NCBI GenBank assembly: GCA_902625475.1
Contig: CACOBR010000012.1
Coordinates: forward strand, 1-40,856
DNA: 40,856 bases
Reading direction: 5' to 3'
From: an uncultured Alphaproteobacteria bacterium
GTDB taxonomy: Bacteria > Pseudomonadota > Alphaproteobacteria > Rhodobacterales > Rhodobacteraceae
Below the pieces are notes generated by a model. That model saw only the letters and a list, made by a program, of their open reading frames with translations. It made no database searches and was not told the origin of the DNA. The first letter of the stretch is position 1. Each line of letters starts with the position of its first letter. Positions 26,873-34,362 of this stretch are shown here, one piece after another. The position numbers were made by a program, and so were the translations under genes.

Positions 26873-27655
26873 ATGAAAGATTTAATGGATCTAGGTAAAA
26901 AAGTAGCCATTGCTGGTGGAAAAGAGGCAATGAATTACTTTAGAAAATCAGATTTAAATTTCGAGAATAAATCCAAGACACATTTTGATCCAGTATCAAA
27001 AGCAGATAAAAATACTGAAGCTATAATGAGGAATCTTATTTTAAAATTTCGACCAAACGATACAATAATTGGTGAAGAAAATCAAAGTGTTGTTGGTTCT
27101 AGTGGGTTATCGTGGATAATTGATCCAATTGATGGCACTAGAGGATTCATGGCAGGGCAAACCTCTTGGACAGTATTAATTTCATTAAGTGAAGGAGAAA
27201 AGCTCCTTTTTGGTATCATATATCAACCATTTTCTGATGAAATGTTTATAGGAAATCAATACTCTTGTGAGTATTTACATAAAGGTAATCTTAAAAAGAT
27301 TTTTGTAAAAAAGTGCAACAATATTAGTGATGCAATTATACATACAACAGATCCAAATATGGGAAACTATAAAGAAAATTCAGCAATGGAAGCATTAAGA
27401 AATCATTGTAAACTTGCTAGATATTCGCTTGATGCTTATGCATATGGTTTAGTTGCCTTTGGTAATATCGACTTAATAGTTGAATCTTCAATGCAAATAT
27501 ATGACATTCAAGCACCTTTATGTATTATTAAATCTGCTGGTGGTACTTTTTCTGACTGGAATGGTGGAAATGATTATATTAGTGGAAGAATTATAGCATC
27601 AGGTGATCAATCTATTCATAAAGAGGCTCTTAAGATTTTAGGTAAATATATTTAG
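26873..27655 (+). CDS. hisN: Inositol-monophosphatase-family phosphatase, HisN-like
   Basis: 260 residues. Metal-binding motifs are FDPVSKADKNTEAIMR, IGEENQ, WIIDPIDGTRGFMAG (the DPIDGT(R) form seen in histidinol phosphatases) and the late YDIQAPLCIIKSAGG. The DGTRxF variant favours histidinol-phosphate phosphatase (histidine synthesis, second last step) over inositol phosphatase. No other his genes are nearby. The start is ATG 26873; a further ATG lies four codons in. It is convergent with the hydrolase at 27690. Confidence 0.82.
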   Translation: MKDLMDLGKKVAIAGGKEAMNYFRKSDLNFENKSKTHFDPVSKADKNTEAIMRNLILKFRPNDTIIGEENQSVVGSSGLSWIIDPIDGTRGFMAGQTSWTVLISLSEGEKLLFGIIYQPFSDEMFIGNQYSCEYLHKGNLKKIFVKKCNNISDAIIHTTDPNMGNYKENSAMEALRNHCKLARYSLDAYAYGLVAFGNIDLIVESSMQIYDIQAPLCIIKSAGGTFSDWNGGNDYISGRIIASGDQSIHKEALKILGKYI

Positions 27656-27689
27656 TGTGATAAATCTCAATAAAGGGATATTTTTAATT

Positions 27690-28637
27690 TTAATTAGGAA
27701 AAATTTTATTCAAAAATTTATCCATTTCTTCCCATATTTCCTCTTTTATATCGGAAGTTTCAAAAAATACTTCATGCATTGAATTAGTTAAAATTTTTAA
27801 TTCCCCTAAAGGAGTTCGAGCCATCCTTGACGAAATAGCTTTTTTTGAAATTACTTTATCTGAATCCCCCATAAATGTAAGCTGTGGAATTTCAGGAGGA
27901 GGCATTTTTGAAAGTTTATTTAATTCATCATTAAGGGCTTTAATCCAATATAAAGTAGGTGGCCCCAAACCCAATCGAGGGTCAATTAATAAATTATCAC
28001 GCATTTCATTATAAAAATCCAGGTTTTTTGTTAAAACATTTTTTTCAAATGGTTTAGTAAGAATGTTAAATCCATCAATTTTGTAAGGGTAAGCAACCAA
28101 ACCCAGGCCCATTGATATTGCGAGGTTAAAAATTGGAATTAAAATTGAAATGGTAAATTCTGAAACTGGCAAGCCCCAAAGTGGCGCAGAAAAAATTGAA
28201 CATTTGAATGTATTGTCTCTCAACAAATATCTTAAACCTATGCAGCCACCCATGCTATGAGAAAAAAGTATTTTAGGTCTGTTATCTAGGAAATCCTTTA
28301 AATTTTCTAGGATAGTTTCCAAGTCCATTTGGTATTCAAAAAAATCCTTAACATGACCTATATCTGTTCTTCCATGGGGCCTTTGTGATAAACCCTGTCC
28401 TCTCCAGTCAATACAAAGAACTGAAAAATTTCTGTCTATAAATTCTTGTATTACTGTATTGTATTTTTCTATATACTCTGTTCTTCCAGGCAATATAATT
28501 ACAGTAGCTTTATCACCTTTTTCCCAATAGCCATATCTTATAAATTTTCTATCTTCAGTTTGAACATAATCCAGTATCCCTCCAGGTAGTAGTTTAATTC
28601 CTAACCTAGGTAATGGGTTAAGTTTACTTTTAGCCAA
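27690..28637 (-). CDS. Alpha/beta hydrolase, lysophospholipase-like
   Basis: 315 residues. The segments YGYWEKGDKATVIILPGRTEYIEKY, LCIDWRGQGLSQRP and the nucleophile elbow LFSHSMGGCIG (Ser-x-Ser-x-Gly, where the first Gly of the usual GHSMGG is Ser) are the PldB/monoacylglycerol-lipase type. A late Asp (FMGDSDKVI) and His (NSMHEVFFE) complete the triad. It probably splits monoacyl lipids. It overlaps the SCP2 gene by 8 bases, so the two are translated together. Confidence 0.87.
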   Translation of the reverse strand: MAKSKLNPLPRLGIKLLPGGILDYVQTEDRKFIRYGYWEKGDKATVIILPGRTEYIEKYNTVIQEFIDRNFSVLCIDWRGQGLSQRPHGRTDIGHVKDFFEYQMDLETILENLKDFLDNRPKILFSHSMGGCIGLRYLLRDNTFKCSIFSAPLWGLPVSEFTISILIPIFNLAISMGLGLVAYPYKIDGFNILTKPFEKNVLTKNLDFYNEMRDNLLIDPRLGLGPPTLYWIKALNDELNKLSKMPPPEIPQLTFMGDSDKVISKKAISSRMARTPLGELKILTNSMHEVFFETSDIKEEIWEEMDKFLNKIFPN

Positions 28638-28920
28638 GAATATTTCCTAATTGCATTGCAACTCCCATGCTTCCTTCAACCTTAAGAGTTCCTCCCATAA
28701 ATGCAGATGTTGGATTTGTTTCTCCTTCTAAAATATTTCTAAAAGTTTCAGCACTTGCTATTAGAGTACAGTCAGTTTCTTCAGAGGATTCTCTGACACC
28801 GTTCCCATCTACAACAATTGATCCCTCATCTTCAATTTGAAATTTTGCACTAAAGTCTATACTTTTACCTTCAAGTTTTTCTTCTAAAGCTTTAATCGCC
28901 TCTTCTAAGATATTTGACAT
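28630..28920 (-). CDS. SCP2 sterol/lipid-binding domain protein
   Basis: 96 residues, a stand-alone SCP2 domain: FQIEDEGSIVVDGNGVRES, DCTLIASAETFRNILEGETNPTSAFMGGTLKVEGSMGVAMQLG. These are the usual strand and 'l..Ge.nP..Afm.GklkikGdm' features. Such small proteins hold fatty acyl or other lipids in a tunnel. It overlaps the start of the lipase-like gene by 8 bases, which suggests the pair acts on the same lipid (inference). Confidence 0.9.
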   Translation of the reverse strand: MSNILEEAIKALEEKLEGKSIDFSAKFQIEDEGSIVVDGNGVRESSEETDCTLIASAETFRNILEGETNPTSAFMGGTLKVEGSMGVAMQLGNILG

Positions 28921-29079
28921 AAGAATTCCTTATATTTTAATTTTTATATTTTTAGATATTGTAAAATGAAACTCAAAAATTTAAAGTAATATTTCTTTCC
29001 AGTTTCTAATTTTTTTATTAATTTTTGTAGTAGTTAGAATCAAGGCCTAATTATTAAATATTATGATAATTTGAAACTG

Positions 29080-31788
29080 ATGATAAAAAAAAATAAAACA
29101 ATAAAAAATATAAAGGCATTATTAGGCCCTACAAATACAGGAAAAACCTTTTTTGCAATTGACAGAATGCTTACTCACTCAAATGGTATGATTGGGTTTC
29201 CATTAAGATTACTAGCTAGGGAAGTTTTTGACAAAATTTCACTTAGATGTGGGAAGCAAGATGTTGCCTTAATAACAGGTGAAGAACGAATTATGCCTGA
29301 AAATCCAAAATATTGGGTTTGTACTGTTGAAGCAATGCCTATTAATTTAACTTTTGATTTTGTAGCAATTGACGAAATACAATTATGTGCCGATCTGGAT
29401 AGAGGGCATATTTTTACGAATAGATTACTGAATTTAAGAGGTGAAAAAGAAACAATATTTCTTGGGTCAAGTTCAATTAAAAAAATTATTACTAACATTT
29501 TGCCAGATGTTGAATTTTTATCAAGAAAGAGGTTATCACAACTTAAATATGTAGACTCTAGAAAAATAAATAAAATTCAACCTAGATCTGCAATAGTTTG
29601 TTTTTCTGTTGAGGATGTCTATTCTATTGCTGAAATAATAAGGAGAGAGAAAGGGGGAGCTGCAATTGTTACAGGCGGTTTATCCCCTAAAACAAGAAAT
29701 TCACAAGTAAATATATATCAAAGTGGTGAAGTCGATTACCTTGTAGCGACGGATGCGATTGGTATGGGCTTAAACTTAGACCTATCAAATGTTTGTTTTG
29801 CCAGCTTAACTAAATTTGATGGATTTAATCATAGAAAACTTTTTGTAAATGAATTAGCACAAATAGCCGGAAGAGCAGGCCGATATACAACTAACGGTAC
29901 ATTTGGAACCACTGCAGGTTGTGAGGCTTTATCATTTGATTTAATTCATAATATTGAAAACCATAATTTTTTAGATATTAAAAAAATACAATGGAGAAAC
30001 TCAAATTTATCTTTTGATAACCTTTCATCACTTATTGAATCCTTAAATTTAAAACCTAATAATTTAAACCTTGTAAAATCTAGAGAAAGTACTGACCTAA
30101 GTACTCTAAAGATAATGTCCGAAAATCAGATAATTATTGAAAAAGTTAAGAGTAGTGATGAAGTAAAGCTTTTGTGGAAGATCTGTCAGATACCTGATTA
30201 TAGAAAAATTTCTCTAACGGATCATGTACAAATTTTAACAGAAATATTCTTGCTTTTAATTGATAAAGGCAAATTACCTGAAACATGGCTTGAAAAAAAG
30301 ATAATATCGTTAGATAAATATGATGGTGATATCGAAAAATTATCTAGGAGATTGTCATACATAAGAACATGGAATTATGTAGCAAATAGAGGTAGCTGGT
30401 TTGTTAACCCTGCCTTTTTGGAAGAAGCTGCAAAATCAATTGAAGAAAAACTTTCAGACAAACTTCACGAACTTCTTATAGAACGGTTTATTGATAAAAG
30501 AACAACTGTATTATTGAAAACAATTAGGGAAAAGGGAAAATTGACGGCAGAATTTAATGATAACAATGATCTTCTTGTTGAAGATCAATTAATTGGACGC
30601 GTTGAGGGATTAAACTTTGTTTTTTTGATTAAAGATAATTCAATAGAAAATAAAAAATTACTCTTAATTGCTAAAGATCAGATTATTACAAAAATTAAGA
30701 AAATTGTTGATCAATTATATGAGACCCCTGATACAGATTTTTTTTTAAATAATTCTGGTGAAATTATTTGGAATAAGAGTGTTGTTGGAAAACTTGCAGC
30801 TGGAAATAAGTTATATAAACCAAATGTCAAATCCGTCACATTTGATTATCTGCCTGAAACGTTAATAGGTAAAGTTGAAACACGAATTAAATACTTTATC
30901 AATAATTATATTAAACAAAATTTCGTTCATCTTTTCTCTATAATGGAGGATAAAGAAATAAATGGAATTTCTTCTGGTTTAGTTTTCACAATGAGTGAAC
31001 ACTTAGGTGTTTTGTCTAGAGATCGTGTAACAAAAGAAGTAAAAAGTCTCGATCAAGAATCAAGATCAAAATTCAGAAAATATGGTTTTAGATTTGGACA
31101 GTACAGTATATATAATCCCCTTTTTTTGAAACCAGAACCAACAAGATTAAGGATGATATTGTGGAGTAAATTTCATCAATTAGAAAAAAATTTGGATCTG
31201 CCTTTACCTGGTTTAGTTACAATTGAAGCAAAAGAAGGAGTTGAAGACTCATATTATGAGTTAGTAGGATTTAAAAAACTTGGATCCAGGGCTATAAGAA
31301 TTGATATGCTTGAAAGATTAGCAGACCTAATAAGGTTAGAGGATACAAAAAAGGGGTTTAAAGCAACTTCAGAAATGCTATCAATTACAGGTTTAAGTTT
31401 TATTCAGTTAAAAGAAATTTTAGAAAAATTAGGTTATAAATCTGAAAGGAATTTTGATCAAATTAAGAAAATTGCTGATACAAAACAGATAGAAAATTTA
31501 GAAACAAATATTAAAGATGAAGATTTGAATAAAAATGAAAAAAATCTTAAAGATGATCTAGAATCGAAAGTCATCACTATCGATCAGATAATTTTTAAAT
31601 TTAATTTTAAAAAAAATAAGAATAAAAATTTTTTCCAAAAAAGTAAAAATAATAAAATTAGGAATGATAACCCTCAAAAAAAACAACTTAATAAAATTAA
31701 CATACTTAAAAATAATAGTTATAGTAAAAAGATAGATCCTAACAGTCCATTTGCTGCGCTATCATCACTTATTAAAGAAAAAGGATAA
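29080..31788 (+). CDS. SUV3-like ATP-dependent RNA helicase
   Basis: 902 residues from ATG 29080; a TTG three codons earlier (29071) is possible. Helicase motif I LLGPTNTGKT lies within the first 25 residues. Motif II is FVAIDEIQLCAD, motif III LGSSS, and the second RecA domain ends with ELAQIAGRAGRYTTNGTFG (motif VI). A long C-terminal half typical of the alphaproteobacterial 'helicase/mgpS' proteins follows, with a Lys/Asn-rich tail ending SPFAALSSLIKEKG. SUV3 relatives unwind RNA. The gene is followed by the S4 protein, fdxA and carD, a conserved alphaproteobacterial order. Confidence 0.9.
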   Translation: MIKKNKTIKNIKALLGPTNTGKTFFAIDRMLTHSNGMIGFPLRLLAREVFDKISLRCGKQDVALITGEERIMPENPKYWVCTVEAMPINLTFDFVAIDEIQLCADLDRGHIFTNRLLNLRGEKETIFLGSSSIKKIITNILPDVEFLSRKRLSQLKYVDSRKINKIQPRSAIVCFSVEDVYSIAEIIRREKGGAAIVTGGLSPKTRNSQVNIYQSGEVDYLVATDAIGMGLNLDLSNVCFASLTKFDGFNHRKLFVNELAQIAGRAGRYTTNGTFGTTAGCEALSFDLIHNIENHNFLDIKKIQWRNSNLSFDNLSSLIESLNLKPNNLNLVKSRESTDLSTLKIMSENQIIIEKVKSSDEVKLLWKICQIPDYRKISLTDHVQILTEIFLLLIDKGKLPETWLEKKIISLDKYDGDIEKLSRRLSYIRTWNYVANRGSWFVNPAFLEEAAKSIEEKLSDKLHELLIERFIDKRTTVLLKTIREKGKLTAEFNDNNDLLVEDQLIGRVEGLNFVFLIKDNSIENKKLLLIAKDQIITKIKKIVDQLYETPDTDFFLNNSGEIIWNKSVVGKLAAGNKLYKPNVKSVTFDYLPETLIGKVETRIKYFINNYIKQNFVHLFSIMEDKEINGISSGLVFTMSEHLGVLSRDRVTKEVKSLDQESRSKFRKYGFRFGQYSIYNPLFLKPEPTRLRMILWSKFHQLEKNLDLPLPGLVTIEAKEGVEDSYYELVGFKKLGSRAIRIDMLERLADLIRLEDTKKGFKATSEMLSITGLSFIQLKEILEKLGYKSERNFDQIKKIADTKQIENLETNIKDEDLNKNEKNLKDDLESKVITIDQIIFKFNFKKNKNKNFFQKSKNNKIRNDNPQKKQLNKINILKNNSYSKKIDPNSPFAALSSLIKEKG

Positions 31789-31794
31789 ATTTAA

Positions 31795-32169
31795 TTGAGA
31801 ATTGATAAGTGGTTAGTTTTTGCTCGTTTATTTAAAACTAGAACAAAAGTCACAAAAGCAATAGAAAATAAAATGATTTTCTTAAATGGATCGGTATTAA
31901 AAAAACAATCTCAACTCTTAAAACTAGAAGATGATATTTTAATTAAAAATTCAAACGAAATTATCAGAATCATAGTAAAACAATTTGCAGAAAAAAGAGA
32001 TGCATATAGTAAGGCTAAGTTTTTATATGAAAAGAAGAATAGTACAGTAACAGAACTGGTTAAAATTAAAAGTAATGTTAATCAAGGTTTTCAAAATTTT
32101 TCTCGCCCTAATAAAAAAGAAAGAAGAGCACTTACCCATCTTAAAACCACTGAGAATTTTATAAAATAA
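31795..32169 (+). CDS. S4-domain RNA-binding protein, HslR-like
   Basis: 124 residues from TTG 31795, 6 bases after the helicase stop. The start MRIDKWLVFARLFKTRTKVTKAI is the classic S4 domain opening, with FLNGSVLKKQSQLLKLEDDI as the second half. A basic C-terminus follows. HslR relatives bind stalled 50S subunits with peptidyl-tRNA. Coupling to the RNA helicase gene suggests a shared RNA or ribosome role (inference). Confidence 0.88.
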   Translation: MRIDKWLVFARLFKTRTKVTKAIENKMIFLNGSVLKKQSQLLKLEDDILIKNSNEIIRIIVKQFAEKRDAYSKAKFLYEKKNSTVTELVKIKSNVNQGFQNFSRPNKKERRALTHLKTTENFIK

Positions 32170-32209
32170 TTTTTATGTATCTTTTTAAACTAAATAAATT
32201 GACTACCTA

Positions 32210-32242
32210 TAAGACAAATGTAGTCTTGTAATTATGCATAAT
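32210..32242. promoter_or_regulatory. Inverted repeats in the fdxA upstream region
   Basis: AAGAC-AAATGTA-GTCTT (32211-32227) and the perfect 12-base palindrome ATTATGCATAAT (32231-32242) lie 16 to 47 bases before the fdxA ATG. TTGACT at 32199-32204 could serve as a -35 element, but no matching -10 was found. Operator function is a guess. Confidence 0.3.
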
Positions 32243-32257
32243 CTTATGAGTGACTAA

Positions 32258-32596
32258 ATGGCATACATCGTAAATGACAAATGTATAGATTGTAAATACA
32301 CAGATTGTGTAGAAGTCTGTCCTGTTGATTGTTTCTATGAGGGTGAAAATATGTTAGTTATTCATCCAGACGAATGTATTGACTGTGGAGTATGTGAGCC
32401 TGAATGTCCAGCTGATGCCATAAAACCAGATACTGATCCTGGAGCAAGTGATTGGGTTGAATTTAACAGAAAATATTCAGAGTTGTGGCCAGTAATTACT
32501 ATAAGAAAGGATCCACTACCTGAAGCTGACGCCAAAGCTGATGAAGAAGACAAATTAAAAAAATATTTTTCTGAAAATCCTGGTGAAGGAGACTAG
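32258..32596 (+). CDS. fdxA: Seven-iron ferredoxin FdxA
   Basis: 112 residues. The N-terminal half carries the cysteine pattern [18 protein letters not shown] and [12 protein letters not shown], which binds one 3Fe-4S and one 4Fe-4S cluster, followed by the conserved alphaproteobacterial tail ([28 protein letters not shown]). It is a small soluble electron carrier. It sits between the S4 gene and carD, as in many alphaproteobacteria. A terminator hairpin follows 124 bases downstream. Confidence 0.95.
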   Translation: MAYIVNDKCIDCKYTDCVEVCPVDCFYEGENMLVIHPDECIDCGVCEPECPADAIKPDTDPGASDWVEFNRKYSELWPVITIRKDPLPEADAKADEEDKLKKYFSENPGEGD

Positions 32597-32630
32597 ACTA
32601 AATTTACTAATAAGAAGAAATAAGCTAGAT

Positions 32631-32659
32631 TTGATTTTTTACCAAAAAAATGTTATGGA
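32631..32659 (+). promoter_or_regulatory. Possible promoter of the carD leader
   Basis: TTGATT (32631-32636), a 17-base spacer, then TATGGA (32654-32659) with the extended -10 TG one base before. Only about half the positions match consensus. If real, it would give a leader of about 105 bases before carD. Confidence 0.25.
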
Positions 32660-32671
32660 ACTAGAATCTTA

Positions 32672-32692
32672 GGTTATATCCATTTTATAACC
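32672..32692 (+). promoter_or_regulatory. Upstream hairpin in the fdxA-carD gap
   Basis: GGTTATA (32672-32678) and TATAACC (32686-32692) form a perfect 7-base inverted repeat around the loop TCCATTT. It lies 28 bases before the terminator stem in front of carD. Confidence 0.4.
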
Positions 32693-32720
32693 ATTTCATC
32701 ATGGCTTTAATTTGCTAGTA

Positions 32721-32748
32721 GGGACCGAATTAATCGGTTCCTTTTTTT
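32721..32748 (+). terminator. Intrinsic terminator or attenuator before carD
   Basis: GGGACCGA (32721-32728) pairs with TCGGTTCC (32734-32741; one G-T pair) around ATTAA, followed by seven T. The hairpin ends the fdxA unit but stands only 23 bases before the carD ATG, leaving no room for an ordinary carD promoter behind it. Confidence 0.8.
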
Positions 32749-32771
32749 CTGTTAATAAGGATTAATAATAA

Positions 32772-33275
32772 ATGAGTAACAATTTAGAATTTTCGCAAGA
32801 CGACTATGTAGTTTATCCATCACACGGAGTTGGTAAAATAGAGGCTATTGAAAATGAAGTTATAGCTGGATTTGAAATGGAAATGTTTGTTATTCATTTT
32901 GAAAAGGATAAAATGACTTTAAGAGTCCCTACATCTAAGGCAGATTCAGTTGGGATGAGAAGTCTTTCATCTCCTGATGTAGTAGGAAAAGCTATGAGTA
33001 CCTTAAAGGGCAGAGCTAGAGTTAAAAGAGCAATGTGGTCCAGAAGGGCTCAAGAATATGAACAAAAAATAAATTCTGGAGATTTAATATCAATAGCAGA
33101 AGTTGTAAGAGATTTGCATCGTAATGATGAACAAAGAGAACAATCTTATTCAGAAAGACAGTTGTATGAAGCAGCTCTTGAAAGATTAACTAGAGAGGTT
33201 GCGGCAGTAGATGGAGTTGAAGAAGAGAAAGCCCAAGTTAAAGTTGGAGCCGTATTAGATGGTAAAGCAGCGTAA
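32772..33275 (+). CDS. carD: CarD-family transcription regulator
   Basis: 167 residues. The N-terminal RNA-polymerase-interacting domain is clear (DDYVVYPSHGVGKIEAIENEVIAGFEMEMFVIHFEKDKMTLRVPTSKA), followed by the helical DNA-contacting domain (KGRARVKRAMWSRRAQEYEQKI...VVRDLHRND). CarD proteins bind the RNA polymerase beta subunit and stabilise open promoter complexes. AAGGA precedes ATG 32772. The leader has two hairpins, the second an intrinsic terminator. It is convergent with the AttH-like gene, 4 bases between stops. Confidence 0.93.
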   Translation: MSNNLEFSQDDYVVYPSHGVGKIEAIENEVIAGFEMEMFVIHFEKDKMTLRVPTSKADSVGMRSLSSPDVVGKAMSTLKGRARVKRAMWSRRAQEYEQKINSGDLISIAEVVRDLHRNDEQREQSYSERQLYEAALERLTREVAAVDGVEEEKAQVKVGAVLDGKAA

Positions 33276-33279
33276 CAAA

Positions 33280-34362
33280 TTAATATCCAGTCATTTCTAA
33301 ATATCCAAAACCTTGATGGGACCCACTTAATGTAATTGGTCCTTCCCAATAAGGTATCAATGAATCAACAAATGAATTTTTATTTAAAGCTTTAAGTTTC
33401 AGATCTATACCATGACTTTTAATAACTATATTCCATTCTATGGGTACTTTCGACTTTTTTTTGTTTTTTATATTTTTTCTATTAAAATATTTTAACGGTT
33501 TCATTTTAATATCTTTTCCCTCTAAACTAATTTTTTGTTTTTGATCAGAGACGAAAGTTCCAGAATAAAAATCCCCTCTCTTACTATCTCTAACCCTAAA
33601 TATCATAAGTTTTGTTTCATCATCCAAATGAATAGAAATCCAATCCCAACCTTCTTGATTGGGACCTAGAATAGCGTTTGACCATTCTCTATCAGCCCAG
33701 GCATTTCCTTGAACATCAAAACTTTCATTATTGATAATTAATTTTCCTTCAATTTTAAAGAATGGCTGGCTGTAGTAAGCTGAGAAATGTCCATCTTTTG
33801 TTTTAATACTTTTACCATCATCCCCATGTAGTATAAGTGGTCCATCACTTTCCAGATTAAGTTCATAAGAAAATTGCTTACCATTAGCTTTTAATGAGGC
33901 TTTAGACCAATCATTATTACTTGAGAATTCCCAGTCATCTATCCAGGCTAAAAATGGTGAGATTTCTACTCCTGATTGACCTGTATCTCCACGAGAAAAT
34001 TTTTCTTCATAGTAATGACCGTTTTTAGTAGTTACAGCTGCATGAGCCATCCAAACTTGATCACTTATCCAGGGATTTTTGAAGTGTTTTGTTGCTTTAT
34101 TATTATCTAATTCTGATCTGCTTCTAAAAAGTGTCCACTGTATTCCAAATGAGTCACCATTTTCATTTTTAAGATTTGCAGTAATATACCACCATTCAAT
34201 TTTAAATTCTTTGTGCGCATTATGGTCTCTTGGAAACTTAAGATCAAAGCGTTGACTGGAAATTTTATTATCTGGTTCATTATCTGTATGATTAACATTT
34301 TGGGCTAATCCAATATTGAAATTTAATAAAAGGAATATAACAAAAATAAAATTAACATTCAT
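33280..34362 (-). CDS. AttH/CrtC lipocalin-like periplasmic protein
   Basis: 360 residues with a signal peptide (FIFVIFLLLNFNIGLAQ). The mature part has FKIEWWYITANLKNENGDSFGIQWTLFRS, VWMAHAAVTTKNGHYYEEKFSRG, and GNAWADREWSNAILGPNQEGWDWISIHLDD, hallmarks of the AttH / carotenoid-1,2-hydratase (CrtC) double-lipocalin family. CrtC adds water to carotenoids; AttH-type relatives next to ABC transporters are thought to handle lipid-like cargo. Here it is third in a unit behind an FtsX-type permease and its ATPase, overlapping the permease by 11 bases, so cargo handling for that exporter is the best guess. Confidence 0.87.
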   Translation of the reverse strand: MNVNFIFVIFLLLNFNIGLAQNVNHTDNEPDNKISSQRFDLKFPRDHNAHKEFKIEWWYITANLKNENGDSFGIQWTLFRSRSELDNNKATKHFKNPWISDQVWMAHAAVTTKNGHYYEEKFSRGDTGQSGVEISPFLAWIDDWEFSSNNDWSKASLKANGKQFSYELNLESDGPLILHGDDGKSIKTKDGHFSAYYSQPFFKIEGKLIINNESFDVQGNAWADREWSNAILGPNQEGWDWISIHLDDETKLMIFRVRDSKRGDFYSGTFVSDQKQKISLEGKDIKMKPLKYFNRKNIKNKKKSKVPIEWNIVIKSHGIDLKLKALNKNSFVDSLIPYWEGPITLSGSHQGFGYLEMTGY

